Source of the DNA: Anisakis pegreffii
Lineage: Eukaryota; Nematoda; Chromadorea; Rhabditida; Anisakidae
Reading direction: 5' to 3'
DNA: 64,000 nucleotides
NCBI GenBank assembly: GCA_035041965.1
Contig: JAPYMA010003030.1
Coordinates: 1-64,000 of the forward strand
The translations under genes were made by a program, and so were the position numbers. The notes below the pieces were generated by a model. That model was not told the DNA's origin. It did not search any database and saw only the letters and a program-made list of their open reading frames with translations. This document shows, piece by piece, positions 32,818 through 46,296 of this stretch. Each line of letters starts with the position of its first letter. Position 1 is the stretch's first letter.

Positions 32818-35686
32818 ATGTTGGTGCTCGCTGTGTATCGTTACACGCGACTACCACTCATAGTTATCTCTGTGACAGGCAATGCTTTTGTACCAATCAT
32901 AATGATCCGATATCCAACATTGCGTACATCGTCCACAAACATGTTAATTGCCCAGCTGAGCTTCGCCGAATTTCTCAACAGTAAGTTCATCAACTTTATT
33001 GTTTTGTATTCATCAAGTTTCAGTGAATGTCAGAAGAAAATTAGACATTCTACTGACATTTGACATTTGACAAAATAGTTCATGAATCTAGTGATCAACT
33101 GACTCATTATGATGTCTGCTTGTGAATAGGAGAGTTCATGACTCAATATGAATTGTAAGATGCCTGATCGGATTTGGCTCAGAGCAAAACTTCAGATGGG
33201 ATGTTCCATGAAGATTCAGTCTCATTCAGTCGTATTTTTGCATGTCATATGGTAAGATGAACTGAGTTAAGCATTATGGTTGGTGGGCAACTCTCGGAAA
33301 CTCGATTTTTGGTCGCTGGATACTGCAATTGTAGAAAATACTGATGAAACGGTGATCGATGTAAAAGAAGAAATCACTCAAACAAACATTGTTGAGAAGA
33401 TATGAAAAATGATTTTGGTACTGCTTCAGGTCTAGGAACATTGGTACCAATGATTTATGCGAATGTCGTTGGATCACGTGAGGCAAACCCGCACCTATGT
33501 CTAGTACTTGCAATTCCAATGATTATGTCATTATATGTCATCCAAACGACAATTTTTTTCGTCGCTATTGATCGTTTATTATGTCTGATTCGACCACTTG
33601 TTTATCACCGTATGGTGAGTAATGATCAATTGTTAGGATCGATTTTCTGAAAGTTTCATCGAGACTGCAATTCTAAAGAAAGTTATGCCAGATTGAGATT
33701 TTCAACGAAAACTTCCAGCTAAGAAGTCGTATATGTCAATGTTTTTTGAAAATTATTTTGCGATTTTGATGTATGATTTTCGTGAAGTAGATGATAGTCA
33801 CGCAGAATTAGTGTTTGCACGAGATCTGGGTAATTACCGAATAGCGGTATTAGAAAAGCGATACCAATCTTGGGACTCGTGGTGTCGATATTCACGGTAT
33901 TTCCGATGTTCATAATAGTCATTTTAAGTGAATTCGGTAGTATATCCATCACGACTGGAGCATGGATCGTTTTTTGTTGTATTTTTTGTTCAATTTCTTG
34001 AGTTTTAGTGAGTTAAATAAGTTTCTTAAATATTTGTTAGATAAACTGTTTTCTGAGTGATTATGAACACATTGGCTCAAAAAGAATGTGTTGAACAAGT
34101 CACATTTCTATATTTCAAAAGTTGCTTTTCAATACCGCTATTGTATCGGTATTAATACCGATCTCGGTATTCAGAAAATGGTCGATATTTTGCAAACTCT
34201 ACTCAGAATGACTTCAGGGATAGCTAAGAATTTTTGAAAGAGTGATTACTATTGTGTGTTTACAAAATTACGTGCGTTCCTATTGCAGAATACTGATTTC
34301 AAACTGTCCGTAGTTCGTGCGGCAGTGTGTTTACTGTGTGCGCTAATTGGAACAGCAGCGCAATTCATCGCTCCCAAAACACACAGCACTTTTAAAAATT
34401 GTTCAATGGGTATGCAATATTCGTTTTGGTCAATACCATGTGTCACCGATTGATTCAATAGATAGAATTAATGGTACTCGTTGATCATTATTGATGCAGT
34501 GCATCGACCGTGAAAAGAATAAAAACATTTGGAATGATCACACAATGAAATTGTTGAAATACCTGGATTACCTGGATCGGCCAGGCTATCAAACGTTTAT
34601 AACGTTGCTGGCCACAATGCTCACGTTTCCGTGCGCATTGTTTTAGCCTCAATTTACGCCACCCCGCTGGCTAGGCGAGTAGGCCAACCGAACAAAAGCG
34701 AGTAAATAATTAGTCGCCGTGAATACTTTGCATAATTAAACGCAGGCAGTCAAATACCAATTCAATAAATAATCATTAATCTAATGAAATAAATATTCCG
34801 CTGATCGCTCACTGCGATTGACGAAACAACCACTCGATGTCCAAGTGATAACTAATAACTTGAAATTGTTGAAATGTTCATGAAAATGATTATAAAGTGC
34901 TATTGAAGTAATGTTTGTGCGGAAATCCTCTCAACAGTTTCAGGTTTACCATGGAACATGATTTATCGTGATTTCTTCTTCATATTTATCTTTTGCACTT
35001 CTTCTCTTACATGCGGTAAGCTGTTACAGTTCGAGATTCTGGATTTCACCATCATGCAACTAGTTGTTCAACAATTGCTAGTTTCTATTATGATGTAGTC
35101 GTGCGATGAGTTTCAAGCACGTTTTCGAAGATTTCTGTGCGCTTTCTTTCAGAAACAACAATCTTTTCAGCGATCAGAAAACCGTCTTCATACTGTTCGA
35201 AAAAAGAAAAGACTCTGTGAATGAATAACAGTACGTTTGATTCCAGGAACATTGCTGATAATGGTTGGTGTCTATTATTGGTTCAGACATCAGGCGAAAA
35301 CAGTTGTGAACAATGCGGTTCTGGCGACAACAACGTTGATTTTGATCGCATATGTTATTTTATGGTCCACTCCAATATCTGTTTTTTTGGGCGATGCAAT
35401 TTTTAAAGCGTCTAGTGGTGAGACGAACGGTCTTTTAGTGTTCATTTCTATGCTTGTCGCTAACGTATTTTTGGCCATCAATCCAGCACTTTTTCTGTGG
35501 AAACATTCCGAATTCCGTTCGTGTTGCTTCGAATTTTTTGGTCTCACCAAAGCGTTCCAATACAAGCGAACAGTGATTCAAACGGTAGCGGTGGTCACCG
35601 CTTTTCGCGATGCGTCCACTGCGGCTATTCAAACGGATCCTTCGTTCAAAACGAGTACCAGGTCGATAACAATTAATCACAACTAA
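32818..35686 (+). CDS. SRSX-like seven-transmembrane receptor 1, five exons
   Basis: Exons: 32818-32980, 33430-33614, 34289-34409, 34944-35015, 35247-35686; about 326 residues. TM1 LPLIVISVTGNAFVPII and TM2 with NMLIAQLSFAEF are followed by TM3 ending VAIDRLLCLIRPL, a DRY-type motif. TM4 is in the third exon (VCLLCALIGTAAQF), TM5 in the 72-nt exon, TM6 around TLILIAYVILWS and TM7 ends NPALFLWKHSEFR. This pattern is typical of nematode SRSX chemoreceptors, thought to sense external chemicals in neurons. The start at 32818 is an in-frame ATG chosen just before TM1; the frame is open back to 32776, so a 5' exon is possible. Intron phases match the paralogue at 41486. Confidence 0.82.
34558..34850 (-). 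repeat. Dispersed ~270-bp repeat, full reversed copy
   Basis: From tacctggattacctggatcg through gctggccacaatgct and accccgctggctaggcgagt to gaaacaaccactcgatgt, this is the reverse complement of 16566-16831. It lies in the third intron of receptor 1. Confidence 0.8.
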
Positions 35687-38600
35687 ACTAAAATAAACCA
35701 GTAGAGTCGGTCACAAAACTTCCTCTCAACACTACTGATTGCCACAATAGTTATTCTTATCATTCTATGAGCTATGATTCAAACATAAAGTTTTCTGATG
35801 GGGTGAAAAACATGCGATTTTTTAAATGACTTGTGATTGGTGTTGTTAACAATAAACGATTATAATTGAGTGAGTCGATCTATATTAATGACCATTCGAG
35901 ACGTATTTATGAGTTGATGAAGTAAAAGATATGATTTAAAATATCGATGAGAATTTGTATTCATTTCACACTAAACGGAGACGGAAAGGATCTTGTTTCA
36001 TTTTGATGCGAAAAAACAAGGATTTCTAAACGAGGATTTTAAATTGCGATTGGTGAATAAGCACTGAAAAAAGGTGTATTGTGTGTTGTGCAGCTCTGAA
36101 TTATAGATTCCGCTCATAACGAGTTTCACAAAAAATGACACAAATATACCATGAATATCTCTGAAATATCAACATTTGAAAGTTTTCAATACCTGTGAAG
36201 AACTCTAAAAAGAACAGAATGAAGATTTTATGAGCGTGCGTGAATCCCTGCCTGCTTGAGCAAATGCCATCAACAAATCAATCAAAGATGGGGGGATAAA
36301 GAGGAGAATTAGCGAACGGTGGAATCGCTCAGAATAGAAAGTTATCCATAATTGAGGAATTTTACAGGATATCAAGATAACCACAGCATTTTGCTGCTGT
36401 TAATCACTAATTGCTGCTGATTACTTAGTAATCTGCAAGACGCTTTCGCTTATTTCCATTCATTATAGACACTCAATTAGCTGTATTCAGTTAATACATT
36501 TTTAAATTTATTTCGTTTCATGCAAAATTTCCATCGATTTAGTGTGTGTATTGCATGCGTATATTTTACTGAGCTATTGCTCGCCAATTACCGCTGAAAT
36601 TTTCATGTTGAGCACTAATTGCCTAATACGCAATGATTACTTTAAATTGGTTTAGTGAACTACAGCGATGCAAACAAATTACAAGTGTCAGCGATGAATT
36701 TGTTCGGTGAGCATAAATTGCTCGAAAGTATAGAATGTTAATGAAAATTTGTAGTGATTGTATAGCGGAAAATTTGATGTACACTCAACCGAACTTGAAC
36801 ACGCAACAAAATTCAGTAATTGTCAAAACGGAAAAAGCATCTTCCACTTTGCTGTTGATTCTCTTGTTGATTGATTGTGATCATATGGTTGTTGTTTTTG
36901 TATGTTTTGCTCGTTTATTTTGCAGTGAACAAGTGCATGAAAGACTACTTGATGTTGACAAATCACATGTGTCATGGAAAAGCGAGCAGCATGATTCGTG
37001 AATATTCAGCATTGTCGGTTCTTGGTTCTTGATCGTTTAAAAACAAGGAACTTAACCAGAAAACATGAAAACAATGATAAGTATGTGGCAGTTAACTAGG
37101 AAGAGTAACGACCAACGCTCATCTATCTATCAAATGAGCTCGTTGTTTATTCGCTTGTTCTCAGTCACACAATGATCAGCGTGTAAATTCTCGAAGCAAT
37201 TTATTTGCCGAAGCCCCATATTCTTTTGTCAGTGTAAACATTGCACATTCCAAATTCCCAAAACATCGATTCTATGAAATCGTCAAGTCAAAACATAAAG
37301 AATAAACATATGGAATGTAACATATTTGTTGCACATTTGTCGCATATTCAGCTAAAATGCATGATTATAGTCAAAACAAAGACATTGGTTGAAAAGCTAT
37401 GAATGCTATCATAAGACCTTATCTACGAATATGATCTTTCAGGAATGTGAGAAATAAAGAAAGAAACGACGCTTTAAAAGAAGGGCGGAAGGAGAAATAT
37501 TCAGAGTCGGTCGAGTTAAAGTATCATTATATGCAGTCAGTGTTAGCCAATAAAGTGGCATCTTAATCGGCAAATAAAGCCGCTATAACTAATTTCTGAT
37601 CTAATATTGTGAATTGTTAATTAATATTGTAAATCTATTGTAGCCAATATTGGCACCTTCTGTATTGTGATATGGATGAGTACTTGATATTTTGAATATT
37701 GTACTAAAGGATAACTAATTAATATTTCGAATATTATAAATTATTGTAATCACTGATTATTGTGAAATATTCTGATTTGCTAACGAGTGGCAGCTTTCTA
37801 TTGTAAATCTCATATTGTGTAACCTCACGTACTCACCGACCCTGTAAGCTGTAATACTTGTAATAAACTCTAATTTACTACTCGACCGTCGCCCAGCGTC
37901 CACAACACTTACTGTCAGCATACATTTGTGTGGCTTCAGTTGAGTCGGGTAACGGTATGATTTACCTTGAACCACGAGCGTAATGCAGTTTTAGTCCGTG
38001 TACAAAATCGAATTTGCTACAAAATCTGCTTCGATTTAGATTTCCTCCGATATTTTGTTTCACAAATTTTTCAAATGAACACAAAGCTTTTACTTTTCTT
38101 TTTGTTCGTCTTCGCTCTCAACAGAGGGCGACGTCACAAAGTTTTCGCTGAAAACGGTGAAAAATTCGAGCGACGTTGAAATGAAATTCAATTTTCAATG
38201 GGAACTTTTTCGGAGAGTGTTGTGTTTTTATTCCAGTTCAGCATTCATTGTTTTATCTATTTCATTTTGCTTCTCTTTGTTCGATGCACTTCTTTTTTTG
38301 TTTGCTATAAAAACTATTCGCGTTTATTAGTGCATTTTGAATGCTCATTTAGTATTGTTCTCAAAAGATTTATATTTTTCACTCCTCAGTTATTCACTTC
38401 TTCAACAACCGATTATTACGCACTCGCTTCTGCTCTACTCAAAAATCATTTGGAAACATTCACCACAACTTTGGAATTACGAATTTCCCTGAATAAAATA
38501 CTTGCTTACAGTAATAAACAACGTCTTACTGTATAACAAAACAGTCGTTACTTTAACAGGTATAGTAACACCATTTTGTCTACTGCTGATGTTCCAGTGG

Positions 38601-40261
38601 TGATATTACTAGAGGCTTTGGCTGGATCGCCCAAGTTCTCTCGCATTTTCGAATGCCTTATCGTTGGATGCTCTCGCAAGATCAAATTCAGTGTTCTTAC
38701 AATTAGCCTAATTTTCGACCATGTCAGTGAGCCTTGTTTATGGGTGTAGATCCGAGAGCGATGGCAATAGGATTCTCATCCAATGTTTCTTTTTCAGGTT
38801 TTCGTCGGTCCATTCAAATTTCACTAAATTTGCGAGTGCATCAGTCAGAATTTTTTGATTCTGTCTGCTACTCGCTTTTTTTTCAAATCAGTCGGTTTCT
38901 ATCCTTGAATCGTTCTTGCATGATAATTAACCGGAAGATGAACAAACGATCAGAGTACACCGCATAATCTCAACTTCTCGTAAGTTCTACGTTCGTTGAG
39001 TATGCTCCAGATGACGTGTGCAGTTCTTTGTTTTTATGAACGCAACTACGTCCAATTGTAATATGATATGTCATCAAGAAGTTGCCGGAATGTATGCAAT
39101 TTCACTTTTGCATTCATTCCTCACCTCCATAATCTCATCGACATCAAATGTTCATTCCTTCGAGCGTATGCGATATTACTCGCTCATATGCAGTGAAGAA
39201 AATCCAAATAAATGTATTCGTACGAATAATACAAAATTTTGAAGTAGTTCACATGGAAGTGTGCAAAAAGAAATTGCCTCCGTCGTGTATGAAATAAAAT
39301 TACACTAACTTCATTTGGACAAATGCATCGCCAGGAGATCACTAGGCGAGTGCTTCTCATGTTGCATTCTATTGCAAAACTATGCAATTAGTTCATTTTG
39401 TTGTCGTGCTAACCAAAAATCAAACTTTTTTGACCAAAAAAAAGAATATTTGCCATCATCCAATCATACTTTCTTTCCGTATTGCTTATTTCCTAAATCG
39501 CTTGTGTTTCCTATTGTTCATTCTCTTGCTTTGCCACCACCATCATATCTTTCTTCTTATTGAATAACGACGTTTCAAGCCCCATTCATTTGTTCATGAG
39601 ATGAGTGCAACTTTAAAAACTTTAATGATGTTACAACTACGAATGCGTTGCCTAGCAAAATGTATATCTAATAATCAGCTGGATAGAATTTTCATCCGTC
39701 TCTCGTCCATTGCTTCTGTTTAGGCTGGAGTTGTGTGTTGCGTGGATCGAGGAATTTCGAAGACCTGCTCTCCGATTCCCCCGTCTCCATCCGCGACTTT
39801 TTATCGAACCGACTGCATTTCCAGGGTTCACAGCTGCAAAATTCCGTCCCTGACTTTTCACCCATCCCGCAACACAATAAACTGGAGTTCGCGTGAAGTT
39901 CAGTTTCCTTCAAATTTTCGAAAAGCGTTAGCCGCAACATAAATTTCTCGCCGCTGTTCCAATCAGCCAGTTTTATTTTTGGTAACGGCTTCAATGATCA
40001 ACCACAGCAGTTCTTGTAATGCGACGAGCCGGCAAGCAAATTGATGCACTCAAATGTGCTTTTCACCAGAAAAAAAAAAGCAATAAAAATGTCTGGAGAG
40101 AAGGCAATTGGAAGGCAGTCAGTTCATCAGAGGAGGCGTTCTTCTAATAACTTCATCTAGAACTGATGGCGTTCTGGCCAGCAATATTTATTAGCGATTC
40201 ATCAGTTTGTTTCCGGCTGAATTGCAATTACATTTTAACAGAGTGCATCAAGTGCGATGAA
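35687..40261. other. Gene-poor stretch between the two receptors
   Basis: No gene is supported. A possible solo LTR lies at 37541-37907. A frame at 38074 begins MNTKLLLFFLFVFALNRG, which resembles a signal peptide, but no continuing exon was found. Minus-strand frames at 39652-39994 resemble nothing known. Confidence 0.45.
37541..37907 (+). repeat. Possible solo LTR
   Basis: The segment starts tgttagcc and ends cacaaca (TG...CA form) and contains AATAAA-like signals near the 3' end at about 37862. I do not see a matching target duplication, primer site or internal coding region, so the call is weak. Confidence 0.2.
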
Positions 40262-40531
40262 TTAGTACATAAAGCGACGGAATCGACGAATGATTTTTTT
40301 CAGTGAATTTTTCATTTCATTATTCATTCTCTGATCAGTCGAATGTGCCAAAAGAAGACTCTTCACTTGGGAAATTTCAGTGTCCATTGTGGAAGTGTAA
40401 TAATGAAGAAAAATTCTGCGAGCAATAAGGCGATTTTCCGTTAAAACCGAAGAGGCAAATTGAAGCCGAAATGTTGAAATACGTACCAAATCGTTATCTA
40501 AAAATGTCTTTCTGTTCTCTATTTTGATCAT
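40262..40531 (-). CDS. Unidentified open frame
   Basis: An 89-codon frame reading KTFLDNDLVRISTFRLQFAS and ending in a basic KKIIRRFRRFMY. It looks somewhat coding-like and lies downstream of another minus-strand candidate (40590-41087), but no splice link is clear and the family is unknown. Confidence 0.2.
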   Translation of the reverse strand: MIKIENRKTFLDNDLVRISTFRLQFASSVLTENRLIARRIFLHYYTSTMDTEISQVKSLLLAHSTDQRMNNEMKNSLKKIIRRFRRFMY

Positions 40532-40589
40532 TTCGTGTAAGCAAATTTTTTAAATGGTCACCGTATGATTCAAATGATAATAAACTGGT

Positions 40590-41087
40590 TTATTTTAGTC
40601 GTTTGGATGTAGATGTTTTGCTTTTAAGAGTATTAAATTGCTCATTGAACATCACGCGTTTCAGACATAGTCGAATACACAAATTCGATAACAGTGATAT
40701 CCCTCCACCGATATAGACATAATCATTGGAAGAGTCACTTATGTGTGTACGCTCAATCCTGAGTTTTTCTCTTAACATGCTCGATTCAATACGTTGTCGT
40801 CAAATAGTTGGTAATATAGATATCGAAAATCTATCGATTCCATACGACTCCATATGACTGCCTTATTACTTTCTACAAATGATACAATGAATAATTCTTG
40901 ATTTGTCTAGCACGTGGTCAAGTGAATATTTCAATTCGATTGGTTCTAATTTTACGGCATCAACCGATAAATAAATACCAGTGATAGCGTTAAGCTGATC
41001 AACTTGACCACCTGAATTCCTAATTGGTTCTCCATCTTTTCCAGAAGCACTATTGATAACAATAAACTGCCCAGTTTCGAGCAACTT
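40590..41087 (-). CDS. Unidentified gene fragment, last two exons
   Basis: Exon 41087-40870 begins after a good acceptor (attctttcag) and reads KLLETGQFIVINSASGKDGE, then GQVDQLNAITGIYLSVDAVK. It ends at a gtaata donor in phase 2. The frame rejoins at 40779 (after atcgag) with MLREKLRIERTHISDSSNDY and ends in a basic tail KSKTSTSKRLK at 40590. The joined 135 codons have no start, so 5' exons are missing. I do not recognise the family. Confidence 0.35.
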
Positions 41088-41485
41088 CTGAAAGAATCAT
41101 AATTATTCGATCATGTCACATTTGTGTCTCATTGCGGGCTGTTTGTGAGTACCACAATGATACAATTCCTGTTTTGTTAACATTACTGCATTTATTATTG
41201 CCATTGCTGTCGTTATCAGTGTCATCGTTAGTGACAGTAATGAATTATATAGCATTTGTTCGTTTTTTTTCGGATTTAAAAGCTATTTTATTAGTGATCA
41301 TTTGTTATTTGCGTTCAGGTCACACACCAAAATATGCTAACGATTTAGCTAATTGCGTCTTAATCATTCAGTTAAGTCAAGTATCAACACTACCATTGAA
41401 AAAAATTGATCTTCGGAACATAGATCATTCCAAGACGGCATAACTGAAATCCAGCTCGGCAGTGATCAATTGATGACAGAGTTCA

Positions 41486-44400
41486 ATGGAAGAAGCCCTA
41501 TCGACGGTGATCAGGATTGTTCGGGTACCATTAGCCATACTCTCGGTCGTTCAAAACCTTATCATCATAGTTGTGGTACTCACTCATCAAACGCTCAAGA
41601 AGAACGCTTCTAACCTACTAATTGCTCAGTTGGGTTTCGCTGACTTCATCTCAGGTATCTTCACCTTAAGCTTATTGCTAAGCCTTTCATGCTAGTTCCA
41701 CTCTCACATCACTGTCACCAGAGTGGATTTCTCTTTGAGTTTCTCGATTTCCATTTCATTTCACTTCTATTCTTACAAGTTAGTTGATACAGCTTATGAT
41801 CACTGAACGAAACCAATATATCACTTATCTCACGCAATTGAATGAAGAATTTTCGTGGATTTCAAGGAATTGGTCTCTGCGTTCGCATAGCAATAACCGA
41901 GATTCATATCTCGACCGGAGTGTTGCAGTTTGACCGAGTGGAGTGCATTTGTTATGGGGCAATAACAATATTCGGTGTTCATCTCAGTCAGACCACTATG
42001 TTGATGATTGCTGTCGATCGACTTTTTTGCATCCGCTATCCACACCAATATCGACTCATGGTAATTTCATAGTCGTCAAAACAACAAAAATTACTTTTGA
42101 AATCAATAAGATGCTAACATAAGAAGGAAGTTGAGTCTAAGAAGGAATTTTGCGATTGCTAGAGTGAGGAAATGAAATTGCATCCACTAGATCATATTGC
42201 GGAGTACAAGCGATTATTTTTGTTAACGATTATTAGGTTTCCTTTCGGAAACAAGACAATCTTCCTAACTTCTAACGTTGTGCATACATGCGGATATGAT
42301 TGCAATCAATGAGTACGAAAATAGATTTGATGAATCAGAATATATCTGATACAGCGATCAGTTTGATCAATTGTGATCTGATGATAATGTGGAGTATGGA
42401 TTGTTGAGATGAATTGTACCAAAAAATAAAGAATTGTAAATTTAATTATTCACAGTTTTTTGGTAAACTGTCATGACTTCTTCAGCAACAATCGGGTTTT
42501 TCATGGATTCGATTCTCCATTAGTGTTGCGTATTCATTTGTGGGAACAGGCGCTCAGTTCATTCGGACCCCGATCGGGCCTATAGTCTCCACTTGCTCGG
42601 CGGGTGAGTGCTGCACGCTGTTGTTAATTCAAGACAATTTCACATTGCGATGGTTTCTGCGGAAATTTTTTGGGTTTTCGTTTGCTGCGAATGTTCTTTC
42701 ACATATTCGTTCACTCATATGACACTATTTATAAGCCGATATGGTGATTGATATTACGCTGATGCTTTTACACTGGTTACGCTCATTGGTGCTTTTTTGA
42801 TTGATATGGGGTTGCTTCGGCAGAGATCAACTTCGGCGATTCCAGAATGTAACATCGAAATTCTAACTTTTCACTCGAACTCTTCGCCTATTGCTTTGCA
42901 TCAACGTAATGCAAATTACCAATATGAATGCAGAAATTTTGCTGTAAAGAATTTGATTGACAGAATAGTGAAGGGCTTTGAGCAAACATGCAAAAATAAT
43001 CGCCTGCCTGGACCGACATTTCAAAATAATGGGCGTTTTAAGCAATCATAAGATTATGAATACTTAAAAGTATAAAAGATACTGCAAGTCAGATGACTTG
43101 CAATATCAAATCGCAAAAACAGTCTTCTTTTAATTGCATGTTTTCCGAAAATGAACTACTGCCTTATGGGAATATGATGGACTACAAAAAGTATTGCATC
43201 ATATTAACATTATTCATTTTTAAGAGACCATGAGAAGAGAATGAATACATGTTCCAAATGCTCCAAATTTAGTTTTCCAACTCGCTATGAAAAATTCATT
43301 ACAAATTCTTCAAAAAATTCAGTATTTGCAGACTTATTTCCATTAGCAAATGCATTTTGCATTATCTCTCTCACTCTTAGTACTATCAACTTCACCATTG
43401 TTTTTGCTCATTTGCGGATAAATCCGTCCCAGTGTGGGTAGAGAAAATGCCGCAGAATTCTTACGCACTAACGATTTCAAGAATCATTTCTGCTGAAATA
43501 TTCATTAACATATAGCCACAAATCCAAGCGGTGCTAAAGTAGACAAGAACTGAAATGAAGTATTCATATTGAGTATAATGAAGTATTGAAATGAAGTATT
43601 TACTGCAAAATTCATATTGAGCACAGTTGAAAGTAATCACGAGAACGGCAATAATAACTGCATAATTTGGAAGAGAACCACTAAAATTTCAAGCAAGGCA
43701 TTCACCGAAAATTTCAGGAGCCAGTTGGAATGTTTACTATCGAATCTACTGGATCCTTTTTGCAGCCGTCCTCTCATTTTTCATTTGTGGTAAGTCGAGA
43801 ACGTTTTGGAATCACAAAATTAAAGCTTTAGAATTCATTTGTTGATGTTGAAAATTCACAATAATTAGCTTGATAAGGAATCGAACGCATCAGATCGAAT
43901 TAGTTCAAATAAATTACATCAATGACGCGACATCACTGACATTGAATAACCCTTTCCGATTTTATAGGGATAAAGTGTGATACATTTGAAATGGAAGGGA
44001 GGGAGGGGTGGAGAGAGTAAGGTATATATCTGCATAAGTTTGAATACAGTAAATGAATTTATGAATTTCTGTCTGAATTTATCATTTACAAGTCACTGAA
44101 TTTCGACTTTAGAAATGTAAGACAAGTCAGAGCCCTGAATATTCTTCTATTCAACATAAAATAGTTGTGCGATAGACTATAAATAGTAACCGATGCTGGA
44201 ACGAATGAAAAACAGATTAAAATTCCAATAGAACATCACAATTTATCGTATTTTCGAGTCACCCTGATTTCAGTGTGTAGTTCGAGTTCTTTTAAAGCAC
44301 TCAAGGAACATGGCGTAGATTCTAATGAAGTATTCAAAATAAAAAGAAAAATCACTCAAGGTTGCTATGATGAAAAGAAATGGACGAAAAAACGGCAACT

Positions 44401-44782
44401 TTCAGGTCTTTACTTAGTCAGCATTCCAGCATTGCGTCGTTCAACGGCCGATTCGTTCATACGTTGTCAACGATCCGCAGTGATCACCATGACCACAATC
44501 ATAATTTCTTATTGTATATTCTGGTGTGCACCAAATTTTGTGTATTTTTTGTGTGTTTTATTTGATGCAAAACATTTGATAATAGGTGTTAGCATTTATT
44601 TGATGTCACTTGGAAGTGGTATCTTTTCAGTGCTAAACTTGTATTTGTACATATGGAAACATCGTGAGTTTCGCTATTGTTTTCTAACGATGGCTTTTTG
44701 TGAACGACCAACTTGTGAGCATCGTGCACTGAACCAGATTACAGTGCTCAAGTCGTTCGCTCCATCAGCACCCTTACGATAG
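41486..44782 (+). CDS. SRSX-like seven-transmembrane receptor 2, five exons
   Basis: Exons: 41486-41654, 41867-42060, 42486-42603, 43718-43789, 44274-44782; about 353 residues starting MEEALSTVIRIVRVPLAIL. TM1 with VVQNLIIIVVVL and TM2 with NLLIAQLGFADF lead to TM3 ending MLMIAVDRLFCIRYPHQYR. TM4 carries FSISVAYSFVGTGAQF, TM5 is the 72-nt exon, a long third inner loop carries basic residues, TM6 is TIIISYCIFWCAP and TM7 leads to YLYIWKHREFRYCF. Compared with receptor 1, the NP of the TM7 motif is replaced by NL. Exon phases (1,0,1,1) and the 72-nt exon are the same, so the two are duplicates. The ligand is unknown. Confidence 0.85.
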
Positions 44783-45969
44783 CTTGTATAGAAAGTGTTA
44801 TTGTCTTACCGTACCTGCACTTACGAATTGCGCATTTGCAAGAGTCTTCACATTTTCAGTGTTTTCGTAGAACAAGCGTTTAATTGCTTGTTTGATAGGT
44901 CCAACTCAAATGCAATGATCTCTTGTGTTCTCACGTGTTCTTGTTTTCTCATAGTGGTTATAATGATAATGAAGAGGAGAATAAAACTCTACACTGTAAC
45001 AGCAGTGTCACGACCCAAACATATTCCTGTAGACATGAGCGTTTGAACGCAATCATGCGCCTACAAATGCGGAGATTTGATTCAAACTTCATAAGTAGTA
45101 CAAGGACATTGCACAAGTTGATTTAGTTGTCCTGATGCATGTCAAAGATTGAGTTTTTCAACAGCGCTAAGATATTATTATCCATCCTATCGCAATGTTT
45201 GTTGAATGCAAATCACTGCAAAATTGCTGGCAAAAAAATAGCTGGAAAAAGTGTTGGAAAATTCGGCTGTCCCAAGGCAAAAAGAATGATGTGGAACAAA
45301 TCAAAATGTAAAAATGAATGATATTCTGAAGGGACATTCTATTGATCACCAATCACACAGGATTGAATACCCGGCTGACAGTCCACAAGGCATAAACGAT
45401 GATGAAGATTTATTTGGTATTCAGCAGAAGAGAGGAATTCGGACATTTCGGAGCCATGGAATTGTTCGATGGGCATTTTTGGAAACAATTTGAAGGGAGA
45501 AGTAAAAATTGTCAGTAAGAGTGAGGTCAAAGTGGTTCAAGATTACAGCAAATGACAGCATCAGACTGCACAATTAGGCATATGGAACTGAGCATTATCT
45601 GCTGTCAAGGTATAGATTTTTAGTGGGAGAGAAACGAGCCTATCTAATGCTGCCCTAAAAACACAAAATTAATGCGCATCTAAGCAATTACGTCAACACT
45701 GAGGATACAGATACCATGAAAATGGTATGCCTAATTTTTCTACAGCAGCACGCGAGCATTGACTCAGAAGTTTAACATGAGTTTCCAGAAATCATCGCAA
45801 TTCTAATTAAACCTCGAATAATCAGAGAAACAGCTAATTATTTGAAAGCATCTCACTTGCTGGGTCCAGCTCAATTTGATACACCGTATCCCTACTGATA
45901 AACGTTTCAATTACTTTAAAGCAGTATCAGGAACAACATCTTAAAATAAAATGCTGTCCTCAGAATTGC
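44783..45969. other. Intergenic between receptor 2 and satellite
   Basis: AT-rich with no recognisable gene on either strand. Confidence 0.5.
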
Positions 45970-46196
45970 TCAGTAACATAGCAACTACTACATACCGTCC
46001 GAATCCGCAAAACCTCTACATGTAGAATAGCATGTATTTTGCTGAGCAATTTTGCCCATCAGGGGAGACAAATACATGTTTCGTTGAGTGATTCTACTTT
46101 CCTGAGGTGGGGTAGTCATTTTCTGAAGATATGTCTCAATAGCGCGGCCTCACTCATTCACGGAAATTGATCACTATAAAGCATTCAATACGCTCA
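45970..46196 (+). repeat. Degenerate left edge of the satellite
   Basis: Diverged relatives of the satellite words are visible (ttttgctgagcaattttgcc, gatcactataaagcattcaa) up to the assembly gap. Confidence 0.7.
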
Positions 46197-46296
46197 NNNN
46201 NNNNNNNNNNNNNNNNNNNNNNNNNNNNNNNNNNNNNNNNNNNNNNNNNNNNNNNNNNNNNNNNNNNNNNNNNNNNNNNNNNNNNNNNNNNNNNNN
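46197..46296. other. Assembly gap (100 N)
   Basis: Exactly 100 N bases inside a tandem array. The round number suggests a placeholder, so the true array length is unknown. Confidence 0.98.

Noticed and set aside
38074..38180. Signal-peptide-like start MNTKLLLFFLFVFALN
   Set aside because: The frame ends after 34 residues and no convincing donor or second exon was found.
42797..43441. Frames between receptor 2 exons
   Set aside because: They lie inside the 42604-43717 intron, have no receptor similarity and break the well-supported exon chain.
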